NCBI GenBank assembly: GCA_035651755.1
Contig: DASRFA010000057.1
Span: 1-64,000, forward strand
Direction of reading: 5' to 3'
DNA: 64,000 nucleotides
DNA from: DASRFA01 sp035651755
GTDB lineage: Bacteria; Desulfobacterota; Binatia; UBA12015
The notes below the pieces were generated by a model. It searched no databases. It was not told the origin of the DNA and saw only the letters and a program-made list of their open reading frames with translations. This document shows positions 9,342-16,385 of the stretch, in pieces (position 1 is the first letter of the stretch; the number at the start of each line of letters is the position of its first letter). The position numbers and the translations under genes are program-made.

Positions 9342-9668
9342 ATGACGGTGAAGCCAGCGGATGCGGCGGCGGCTGCCGTCGCCGCGCTCGACGCGATCGC
9401 ACGACCGCGAGCGTCCGTGCCCCTCGAGCGACCGCGCGAGAGCGAGCTGCCGGGCCAGGCGCCGGCTCCCGCATCACCCCCCGTGTCCCTCAGCAACTCA
9501 CTCCGAACCCTGTCCGTCCACATGGATCCAGAGACAAAAAAAGTTCTCATCAAGGTCCTCGACGCCGACACCGGCGAGGTGATCCGCGAGATCCCGCCCG
9601 ACGAGCTGGCGCGCCTCGACGGCGACCTGGTGATCCGGCGCGGCGCCCTGATCGAGCGGAAGGCTTAA
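9342..9668 (+). CDS. flaG: FlaG family protein
   Basis: 108 residues. The N-terminal half is Ala/Pro-rich and low-complexity. The C-terminal half has the FlaG signature: LSVHMDPETKKVLIKVLD, TGEVIREIPPDEL and a hydrophobic end. FlaG proteins lie next to fliD and affect filament length. GGAGGACGAC precedes the ATG. It sits between fliC and fliD and is separated from fliD by a hairpin repeat element. Confidence 0.85.
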   Translation: MTVKPADAAAAAVAALDAIARPRASVPLERPRESELPGQAPAPASPPVSLSNSLRTLSVHMDPETKKVLIKVLDADTGEVIREIPPDELARLDGDLVIRRGALIERKA

Positions 9669-9681
9669 ATGACTCGAGATG

Positions 9682-9755
9682 CGAGCGAAGCGAGCCCGCG
9701 GGGAGTGGGGCCCCGTTTGGCTTCGCCAAACGGGGCGAGGGGACCGATCCCCTCG
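9682..9755 (+). repeat. Dispersed double-hairpin repeat, copy A
   Basis: A GCGAGCGAAGCGAGC lead is followed by CCCCGTTTGGC/GCCAAACGGGG (9711-9735, 11-bp stem, TTC loop) and CGAGGGGA/TCCCCTCG (9736-9755, 8-bp stem). Related copies are at 21362-21421 and, inverted, at 63442-63515. Stem bases differ between copies with compensating changes, so structure is conserved more than sequence. It ends 9 bp before the fliD start codon, which lacks a Shine-Dalgarno sequence. Confidence 0.8.
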
Positions 9756-9764
9756 TTGAAATAA

Positions 9765-11132
9765 ATGGCCACGATCAACATCGGCGGCCTCGCGACCGGC
9801 CTCGACACGAACTCGATCGTCGACCAGCTCGTCCGGCTCGAGCAGCGCCGCTCGGTCGACGTGCTGACGGCGCAGCAGAGCGATGCGACCGCGCGCCAGA
9901 CCGCCTTCCAGACGTTCGGAACCAAGCTCGCCGCGGTCCTCGGCGCGATCGACAAGCTGCGCGACAGCTCGCGTGCGGTCGCCCGCAAGGCGACGTCGAG
10001 CGACGCGACGGTCCTGAGCGCCGTCGCCGGCACGGGCGCGACGCGCGGCACGACCGAGGTGACGGTCACGGCGCTCGCGCGGGCGTCGATCGCGACGTCG
10101 GCCAACGCCAAGTCGAGCGCGACGGCCACCGTCGCCGCGGGCGCCGGCAGCTTCTCCTTCCAGGTCGGGAGCGGCGACGTGCAGACGGTGTCGCTCACCG
10201 CGAGCACGACGCTCGAGGACCTCGCCTCCGCCATCAACGACCTGAACGCGGGCGCGAGCGCATCGGTCGTCAACATCGGCACGGACGCGGCGCCGGACTA
10301 CCGGCTCCGGCTGACCTCGACCGATACCGGCACGTCGCACGAGCTCACGATCGTCGCGGACGGCACCGACCTCGGGGTCGCGGTGACGCAGACCGCGAGC
10401 AATGCCGCGCTCACCGTGAGCGGATTCGCGACCCCGATCGCGCGCGAGAGCAACACGATCGGAGACCTGATCTCGGGCGTCACGCTGACGCTCTCGAAGG
10501 AGGGCGGGCCGGTCTCGGTCGGCGTCAGCACCGACGTCGACGCCGTGAAGACCGACCTGCAGGCGTTCGTCGACGCCTACAACGACCTCGTCTCGTTCGT
10601 GCAGGAATCGAGCACGGTGGAGCAGGACACGTCGTCGCAGGACCGGACCGTGAGCAGCGGGCCGCTCGCATTCGACGGCACCGTCCAGGGGATCCTGTCC
10701 GCCCTGCACGACAGCGTGAGCGCGCCGATCGCGGGCCTCTCGGGCAGCTTCTCCCTGCTCGCCGAGGTCGGCGTCGAGTCGACGCGCGACGGCACGCTCA
10801 CGATCGACGACGCGAAGCTCGAGTCCGCGCTCGCGAACGACGAGATCGGCGTCGCCGAGCTCTTCGGCGGGTCGGCCGGCGCGACCGGAGTCTTCGACCG
10901 CGTCCACGACTACGTGAGCGGGGTCACGGGCGCGGGCGGTCTGCTGCAGGTCAAGACCGACGGCATCGGCGACGAGCTGTCGTCGCTCCAGACTCGCATC
11001 GACGCCGCGCAGGAGCAGCTTTCGCAGTTCGAGGAGAACCTGCGTGCGACCTTCACGAACCTCGAGGTGGTGGTGAGCCAGCTGCGCTCGCAGGGCAACT
11101 TCCTGCTGAGCGCACTCGGGAGGAGCCAGTGA
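9765..11132 (+). CDS. fliD: Flagellar filament cap protein (HAP2)
   Basis: 455 residues. The N-terminus MATINIGGLATGLDTNSIVD is typical of FliD, followed by QLVRLEQRRSVDVL. The middle contains repeated VTVTALARAS and LASAINDLNAG blocks, and the C-terminal coiled coil has LSSLQTRIDAAQEQLSQFEENL then ATFTNLEVVVSQL. It forms the filament tip cap that assembles flagellin. The ATG has no Shine-Dalgarno; the sequence just upstream is the A/T-rich TTGAAATAA after a strong hairpin. It overlaps or abuts fliS. Confidence 0.96.
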   Translation: MATINIGGLATGLDTNSIVDQLVRLEQRRSVDVLTAQQSDATARQTAFQTFGTKLAAVLGAIDKLRDSSRAVARKATSSDATVLSAVAGTGATRGTTEVTVTALARASIATSANAKSSATATVAAGAGSFSFQVGSGDVQTVSLTASTTLEDLASAINDLNAGASASVVNIGTDAAPDYRLRLTSTDTGTSHELTIVADGTDLGVAVTQTASNAALTVSGFATPIARESNTIGDLISGVTLTLSKEGGPVSVGVSTDVDAVKTDLQAFVDAYNDLVSFVQESSTVEQDTSSQDRTVSSGPLAFDGTVQGILSALHDSVSAPIAGLSGSFSLLAEVGVESTRDGTLTIDDAKLESALANDEIGVAELFGGSAGATGVFDRVHDYVSGVTGAGGLLQVKTDGIGDELSSLQTRIDAAQEQLSQFEENLRATFTNLEVVVSQLRSQGNFLLSALGRSQ

Positions 11133-11134
11133 CG

Positions 11135-11539
11135 ATGAGCCACCCACGCAATCCGGCCGCGAGCTATCGGGAGGCGCAGTTCGCGACCGCCGATCGTGGC
11201 CGCCTTCTGGTCCTCATGTTCGATGGAGGCGTGCGTTTCCTGCGCGGGGCGGAGGACGCGCTCGGAGCGCAGGACGTCGAGCGCTTCGCGCACCAGCTGA
11301 GCCGCGCGCAGGCGATCATCGCCGAGCTGCTCCACACTCTCGACCACAAGGCGGGCGGTACGATCGCCGCCGATCTCGATCGGCTCTACCGCTTCATGCT
11401 CGAGCACCTCGTCGAGGCCAATCTCCGCAAGAGCGTCACGCACGTCGCCGAGGTGCGGCGGGTCTTCGAGATCGTCGCGGGCGCGTACCGCGAGATCCTC
11501 GCGCCCGCGAGCGCCGAGCAGGTGCAGCTTGCCGGCTGA
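11135..11539 (+). CDS. fliS: Flagellin export chaperone
   Basis: 134 residues, all-helical, with the FliS core: ASYREAQFATADRGRLLVLM, FDGGVRFLRGAEDAL, and later HLVEANLRKSVTHVAEV. It binds the flagellin C-terminus and prevents premature polymerisation. AGGAG at 11121-11125 is nine bases before this ATG; an in-frame GTG at 11129 overlapping the fliD stop is an alternative start. The 3' end overlaps the fliT-like gene by 11 bp. Confidence 0.92.
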   Translation: MSHPRNPAASYREAQFATADRGRLLVLMFDGGVRFLRGAEDALGAQDVERFAHQLSRAQAIIAELLHTLDHKAGGTIAADLDRLYRFMLEHLVEANLRKSVTHVAEVRRVFEIVAGAYREILAPASAEQVQLAG

Positions 11540-11948
11540 AGAGGCACCGGTCGTGCTCTGCCGGCGCGTCGTGGCCGGCTGGCGGCGGCTCGGCTCGCTG
11601 TACGAGGAGATCGCGCGGGGGCTGGCGGAGGGCGGAGACGGGATCGCCGAGCTCGCCGTTCGTGCGAGCGCCGTCGAGCACGAGCTGGCGCCGCTCCTCG
11701 CCCGCGTCGCGGAGCTGCGCGGCGGCCCGGCCGCCGCCGACGACGACCTGCGGCGCGCGATCGCAGAGGTCGACGAGGGAGCGATTGCGCTCCTGGAGCG
11801 CAATCGCGAGCTCGTCGCGATCGGCGAGCGCGCGCGCGATGACTGCGCCGCGCGCCTCGCGCACCTGCAGCAGGCGCGCGCGACGCGCGCCGAGTACGCG
11901 CGCATCGGCGGGCGCGCACCGCAGCGCTTCGCTTCCGCGGTCGCCTGA
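11529..11948 (+). CDS. fliT: FliT-like flagellar chaperone
   Basis: 139 residues, predicted all-helical, no membrane segment. A TTG start overlaps the end of fliS; GTG at 11553 is an alternative. Position directly after fliDS, size, and the helical pattern LLERNRELVAIGERARDDC fit FliT, which chaperones the FliD cap. FliT proteins diverge strongly, so the name rests mainly on context. Confidence 0.55.
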   Translation: MPAEEAPVVLCRRVVAGWRRLGSLYEEIARGLAEGGDGIAELAVRASAVEHELAPLLARVAELRGGPAAADDDLRRAIAEVDEGAIALLERNRELVAIGERARDDCAARLAHLQQARATRAEYARIGGRAPQRFASAVA

Positions 11949-12044
11949 CGCCACGCGCGCGTGCCGCTCCGCGCGGCGCCATGCGCTGCGGGCATCGAGG
12001 CCCGTGCGCGAGGCGAGACGCGCCGGACGCGCCGTCCGACGCGT

Positions 12045-12068
12045 GCGGAAATTTCTGCCGCATGCCGG
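12045..12068 (+). promoter_or_regulatory. Putative enhancer (UAS) for the glycosyltransferase operon
   Basis: GCGGAAATTTCTGCCGCATG and the following CCGG match the shared element found at other sigma-54 promoters here. It lies about 70 bp upstream of the promoter at 12136, a usual place for an NtrC-family activator site. Confidence 0.55.
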
Positions 12069-12135
12069 GAAGCGCTCGACCGGAGGGCGCGCGCCACGGC
12101 GGGCGGTGCGTCGCCACGGCGCTCGCGACGGCGCG

Positions 12136-12151
12136 TGGCACCAGGCTTGCT
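12136..12151 (+). promoter_or_regulatory. Sigma-54 promoter for the glycosyltransferase operon
   Basis: TGGCACCAGGCTTGCT: GG-N10-GC with a near-consensus TGGCAC and TTGCT. The predicted transcript starts near 12162, which excludes the more upstream in-frame start codons of the next gene. Confidence 0.8.
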
Positions 12152-12163
12152 CCCGCCCTCCGC

Positions 12164-14047
12164 GTGTCCCTGCCCGGAATCCGCGAGGCGAACGCCGCCG
12201 TGCTGCGGGAGCGCGCGCCCGAGCTGCTCGCTCGCATCGCGGGCGCCGAGGTGCCCGCGACGCACGTCGTGCGGGCGGCCGAGACCGGCGAGCCCTGCCT
12301 CGCGATCGCGGGCGTTCCGCTGCAGAGCTTCACCGACCCGGTCGCGGACGGACGCCGCTGGGCGATCCGCGCGCTCGAGCGGCTGGAAGGAGCGGACGCG
12401 GAACGCGTCGCCGTCGTCGGGCTCGCGCTCGGACACCACGTCGAGGCGCTGGCGGCGCGCTGGACCGGCCGGATCGCGATCGTGGAGCCCGACCTCGCGG
12501 TCTGGCGCCTCGCGCTCGCCCACCGCGACCTCGCGGCGGTCCTCGCGCGCGCCGAGCCGTTCGCGGACGAGGAGCCCGGGGGAGGGACCGTCGCGCCGCC
12601 CGCGGCGAACGCCGAGGCGGCGGCGACCGACGCCGGAGCGCGCGCGCCGGCCGCGCCGGGCGAGTCCGCGGTCCCGACCGCGGTCCTCACGTACGCGCCC
12701 GCGCTTCTCGTCGCGGGCGGCCGCTACCGCCGCGCGGCCGAGCGCTGGCAGTCGGTCGCGGCGCTCGCCGGCCTCCGCCTCCGGGTGCTCGTCGTGTCGC
12801 CGATCTACGGCGGCTCGTGGCCGATCGCCGGCTACGCCGCGCGCGCCCTCGCGGAGCTCGGCCACGACGCCCGCCTGCTCGACCTCTCGCCGTTCCACGA
12901 GTCGCTGCGCCGACTCGAGGCGTGGGGCGCGTCGAAAGCACGTCAAGCACGCATGGAGTCGCGCTTCTGCGACGCGCTCGGGGAGGCCGTGGTCGGCGCC
13001 GTCGAGCGCGTGCAGCCCGACATCGTGCTCGCGCTCGCGCAGGCTCCGCTCGCCGCCGAGGCGCTGTCGGAGATCGGGAAGCTCGGCGTCCCGCGCGCGC
13101 TCTGGTTCGTCGAGGACGTCCGCCGCTTCGGCTACTGGCGCGACGTCGCGCGCCACTACGATTGGATCTTCACGATCCAGGACGACGACTGCCTGGAGGA
13201 GGTCGCGCGCGCGACCGACGCCGCGGTCGCGTACCTGCCGTGCGCGTTCGATGCGACGGTGCATCGGCCGCTCGCGCTCGACGCGAGCGAGCGCGCGGCG
13301 TTCGGCAGCCCGGTGTCGTTCGTCGGCGCCGGCTATCGCAACCGCCGGCGCGCGCTCCGCACGTTTCTCGACTGCGGCCTCCGCATCTGGGGCAGCGACT
13401 GGGACGGAGCCGACGACCTCGCCGACGCCGTCCAGCGCGACGGCGAGCGCGTGTCGACGGACGACGCCGTCCGCGTCTTCAACGCATCCGCCGTCAACCT
13501 GAACCTCCACTCCTCGACCTGGCACGACGGCGTCGACCCGGCCGGCGACTTCGTGAACCCGCGGACGTTCGAGCTCGCGGGCTCCGGCGCCTTCCAGATC
13601 GTCGACCGCCGCCGCCTCCTGCCGACGCTCTTCGAGGCGGGCCGCGAGATCGCGGTCGCGGACAGCGTCGCCGAGATGAAGGCGATGGCGCTCGACTTCC
13701 TCGCCGATCCCGATGCCCGGCGCGCGATCGCGGACCGAGGCCGCGCGCGCGCCCTCGCCGAGCACCGCTACGCGCATCGCATGCGATCGCTGGTCGCGGC
13801 CATTGCGGCCTCGCACGGCGACCGCCTGCGCCGCCGCGCGCGGCGGCTCACGGTCGCCGACGTGCGAAGTCGCCGGCCCGGCGAGCTCGATGCCTGGCTC
13901 GCGCGGCTCGACCCCGACACGCCGTTCGCGCTCGACGACCTTTCGCGCGACATCTGCAAGCGCCCGGGCGCGCTCGCCGAGAGCGAGGCGATCGTCCTCT
14001 TCCTGCACCAGTTCGACGAGCTCTACCTCGCGGAGCAGCGCGCGTGA
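12164..14047 (+). CDS. Maf_N-like/CgeB-type glycosyltransferase, probable flagellin modification
   Basis: 627 residues from GTG 12164. Residues ~60-110 (VAVVGLALGHHVEALAARW, IAIVEPDLAVWRLALAHRDL) resemble the N-terminal domain of Maf motility accessory factors. Residues ~205-520 resemble a CgeB-type GT4 transferase: VLVVSPIYGGSWPIAGYAA, ALWFVEDVRRFGYWRDV, NLNLHSSTW, FVNPRTFELAGSGAFQIVD. The start was chosen because the sigma-54 transcript should begin near 12162. GTG 12200, with GAGGCG upstream, is an alternative. ATG 12062 is excluded if the promoter is real. It overlaps the next gene by GTGA. A role in flagellin glycosylation is inferred from domain type and position. Confidence 0.75.
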   Translation: MSLPGIREANAAVLRERAPELLARIAGAEVPATHVVRAAETGEPCLAIAGVPLQSFTDPVADGRRWAIRALERLEGADAERVAVVGLALGHHVEALAARWTGRIAIVEPDLAVWRLALAHRDLAAVLARAEPFADEEPGGGTVAPPAANAEAAATDAGARAPAAPGESAVPTAVLTYAPALLVAGGRYRRAAERWQSVAALAGLRLRVLVVSPIYGGSWPIAGYAARALAELGHDARLLDLSPFHESLRRLEAWGASKARQARMESRFCDALGEAVVGAVERVQPDIVLALAQAPLAAEALSEIGKLGVPRALWFVEDVRRFGYWRDVARHYDWIFTIQDDDCLEEVARATDAAVAYLPCAFDATVHRPLALDASERAAFGSPVSFVGAGYRNRRRALRTFLDCGLRIWGSDWDGADDLADAVQRDGERVSTDDAVRVFNASAVNLNLHSSTWHDGVDPAGDFVNPRTFELAGSGAFQIVDRRRLLPTLFEAGREIAVADSVAEMKAMALDFLADPDARRAIADRGRARALAEHRYAHRMRSLVAAIAASHGDRLRRRARRLTVADVRSRRPGELDAWLARLDPDTPFALDDLSRDICKRPGALAESEAIVLFLHQFDELYLAEQRA

Positions 14048-15672
14048 GCGTCGAGCGCATCCTCGTCCTGAACCTGACGCGATTCGGCGACCTCCTGCAG
14101 ACGTCGCCGACGATCGCGGCGCTCGCGGAGCTCCATCCCGGAGCGCGCATCACCGTCGCGGCCGAGCGAAACTTCGCCGCCGTCTGCGAGGGCATCCCCG
14201 GCATCGACCGTCTGTACCGCGTCGACCTCGACCGGCTCGGCACGCTCGTGCTCGAGGGCGGCGAGCGGCTCCTCGACGCGCACCGCTTCGTCCGCGACGT
14301 CGTCGACGAGCTGCGCGCGATGCGCTTCGACGTGGCGCTCAACTTCTCGAGCTCGCGCATGAGCGCCGTGCTCATGGGGCTCCTCGGCATCCCGGACGTC
14401 CGCGGCTGGACCATGACCAGCGACGGCTTCCGCGCGATCCGCCATCCCTGGGCGCGCCTCTTCGCCGCGAACTGCCTCAACCGGCGGCTCGCTCCCTTCA
14501 ACCTCGTCGACTCGTACCGCTCGATGGCCGACGCTCCGACCGGTCCCGACCGCCTGCTGTACGCCGTGCCCGACGCCGCTCGCACCTTCGCGAGCGAGCT
14601 CCTGGCGAGCGGCGGAGCGCGTGCCGGAGAGCGCCTCGTGGCACTCCAGCTGGGCGCGAGTCGCGACACGCGGCGCTGGCCGACCGCCTCCTTCGCCGCG
14701 CTCGCGCGCGTGCTCCAGGAGGCGGGTCTGCAGGTCGTGCTCGTCGGGGGATCGTCCGAGCGCGCGCTCGCCCTCGAGGTGGCGCGCGACCTCGCGCGCC
14801 CGCCGATCGACGCCTGCGGGCGGACCGACATCCCCGGCCTCGGCGCGGTGCTCGAGCGCGTCGACCTGCTGGTGACCGGCGACACGGGTCCCATGCACAT
14901 GGCGGCCGCGGTCGGCACGCCGGTCGTCGCGCTCTTCTTCGGACCCGCCCTGCCCTTCGACACGGGCCCGTACGGGCGAGACCACGTGATGCTGCACGCC
15001 GCGGCGCCGTGCGCGCCCTGCGACCACAGCGTCACCTGCCTGAACCCGTTCTGCCGCGACTGGCTCACGCCCGAGCTCGTCGCGCGCGCCGCGCTCGCGC
15101 GCCTCGGCGGCGACTGGGACGACCTCGCCCGTGCCGCGCGCGCCGCCGCGCCGGTCCGGATCTATCGCGGGCGCTTCGACGCGAGCGGCTACCACCTGTG
15201 CGAGGACGTCGCCGGAGGCGCGCCGAGCGCGAGCGACGTGCTGCGCTGGGCGTATCGCGCGACCTGGCTCGCGTGCCTGCGCGGCGCCGCGCTGCCCGAG
15301 CCGTTTCCGGCGGGGATCGACACGGGGCCCTTCGCGGCCTTCGTCGAGCTCGCGTTGGTCGGTCTCGAGACGTGCTCTCGCATGCGCGGAGCGCTCGCGC
15401 GCGACGACGTGGCCGCGCTCGCCAGCCTCGGGGAGGAGCTCGAGGGCGTCGACCGTCGGATCGCGCGCGTCGGCACGGTCCACCCCGACGCGGCTCCGAT
15501 CGCGCAGGTGTTTCAATTCGGCAAGGAGAACCTGGAGGACGACGCGGTCGCCGGCCTGCTCGCGCGGACGGAGGAGCTCTACCGCGACCTGGCCCGCACC
15601 GCGGCGACGCTGCGCGCGCTCCTCGGCGGCGCGGCGGAGGGAAAGGCGAGAGGCAATGCAGCTCTTCGTTGA
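14044..15672 (+). CDS. GT9 heptosyltransferase-like glycosyltransferase
   Basis: 542 residues from a GTG overlapping the previous stop. The N-terminus ERILVLNLTRFGDLLQTSPT and the C-lobe LQLGASRDTRRWP, DLLVTGDTGPMHMAAAVGTP and FFGPALPFDTGPYG are typical of the ADP-heptose:LPS heptosyltransferase family. A Cys cluster (CAPCDHSVTCLNPFC) follows, as in several GT9 enzymes. The C-terminal ~170 residues form an extra helical domain with no clear match. Located in a flagellar operon with a Maf/CgeB-type enzyme, it more likely extends a flagellin glycan than LPS, but that is an inference. Confidence 0.75.
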   Translation: MSVERILVLNLTRFGDLLQTSPTIAALAELHPGARITVAAERNFAAVCEGIPGIDRLYRVDLDRLGTLVLEGGERLLDAHRFVRDVVDELRAMRFDVALNFSSSRMSAVLMGLLGIPDVRGWTMTSDGFRAIRHPWARLFAANCLNRRLAPFNLVDSYRSMADAPTGPDRLLYAVPDAARTFASELLASGGARAGERLVALQLGASRDTRRWPTASFAALARVLQEAGLQVVLVGGSSERALALEVARDLARPPIDACGRTDIPGLGAVLERVDLLVTGDTGPMHMAAAVGTPVVALFFGPALPFDTGPYGRDHVMLHAAAPCAPCDHSVTCLNPFCRDWLTPELVARAALARLGGDWDDLARAARAAAPVRIYRGRFDASGYHLCEDVAGGAPSASDVLRWAYRATWLACLRGAALPEPFPAGIDTGPFAAFVELALVGLETCSRMRGALARDDVAALASLGEELEGVDRRIARVGTVHPDAAPIAQVFQFGKENLEDDAVAGLLARTEELYRDLARTAATLRALLGGAAEGKARGNAALR

Positions 15673-16216
15673 CGAGAGGCAGATCGGGCCGCTCACCGCG
15701 GACGTCGCGACGACGGTGGGCGAGGTGGTCGAGGCGCTCGGCATGCAGGTGGAGGCGGGCCGCATCGTGGTCGCGGTCGAGCTCGACGGGGACCAGTTCC
15801 ACGCGGCGAGCGACGGACCGTGGCTCGCGCGGCGTGCGCCGACGGTCGGGACGCTGCGCCTGATCACGTCGAGCCCGGCGGAGCTCGCGCGCGATCTCCG
15901 GCACGACGTCCGCATCGCGCTCGAGCTCATCGCCGGCAAGCTCGACCTCGCCATCGAAGGTCTCGGGCGCGGCGAGCGCCACCGCGCCGGGCAGCTCCTC
16001 GCGCAGCTGCTCGAGGAGCTGCGGCTCGTCCTCGTGCTCGACCGCGAGGTGTCGCTGGTCGACGGGCGGCCGGCGGTCGCGGATGCGCCGCGGCTGGAGC
16101 GCGTCGGCGAGGAGCTCATCGCGGCGCAGCATCGCGCCGACGTCGGCGAGACCGTGCGGCTCCTCGAGTCGGGGCTCGCGCCGCTCGTCCGCTCCTGGCG
16201 CGATGCAGCGGGCTAG
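15656..16216 (+). CDS. Unrecognised flagellar-cluster protein
   Basis: 186 residues, not assigned to a family. The N-terminal ~75 residues look beta-rich (MQLFVDERQIG, RIVVAVELDGDQF). The C-terminal ~110 are helical and Leu-rich (VRIALELIAGKLDLAIEGL). No signal peptide or membrane segment. GGAGGGAAAGG lies upstream and the start overlaps the GT9 gene by 17 bp, so it is translationally coupled and probably a third component of the same glycosylation or chaperone unit. Confidence 0.7.
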   Translation: MQLFVDERQIGPLTADVATTVGEVVEALGMQVEAGRIVVAVELDGDQFHAASDGPWLARRAPTVGTLRLITSSPAELARDLRHDVRIALELIAGKLDLAIEGLGRGERHRAGQLLAQLLEELRLVLVLDREVSLVDGRPAVADAPRLERVGEELIAAQHRADVGETVRLLESGLAPLVRSWRDAAG

Positions 16217-16288
16217 CTCGCCGTCAAGCCGCTGACTCGATCGCCGGCCAGAGGTCTGGCAACGAGCGCGCCGTCGCCGTGTGCGACG

Positions 16289-16313
16289 GGCGGAAACGCT
16301 CGCCGTCTCGGCG
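16289..16313 (+). promoter_or_regulatory. Putative UAS, upstream site of the TPR-kinase-regulator operon
   Basis: GGCGGAAACGCTCGCCGTCT then CGGCG matches the shared flagellar element. It ends 21 bp before the -24 box of the promoter at 16335, closer than a normal enhancer. Confidence 0.45.
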
Positions 16314-16334
16314 CGCCGTCGCGCGGCTTCCGCA

Positions 16335-16350
16335 TGGCATCCCGGTTGCT
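16335..16350 (+). promoter_or_regulatory. Sigma-54 promoter of the TPR-kinase-regulator operon
   Basis: TGGCATCCCGGTTGCT: GG-N10-GC with TTGCT at -12. The predicted start is near 16361. Sites of the shared element lie on both sides. Confidence 0.75.
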
Positions 16351-16355
16351 TCGCC

Positions 16356-16379
16356 GGCAGAAATTGCCGCCCGGCGGCA
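16356..16379 (+). promoter_or_regulatory. Putative regulator site over the transcription start (autoregulation)
   Basis: GGCAGAAATTGCCGCCCGGC then GGCA is the best palindromic copy of the shared element and covers the predicted start near 16361. A site here would block transcription, so it is a candidate for autorepression of the operon that encodes the NtrC-type regulator. FlbD of Caulobacter acts similarly through a downstream ftr site. Confidence 0.5.
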
Positions 16380-16385
16380 GCCGCG

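Noticed and set aside
11981..12163. Upstream in-frame extension of the Maf/CgeB glycosyltransferase
   Set aside because: It contains the sigma-54 promoter and enhancer-like site and has no conserved protein features.
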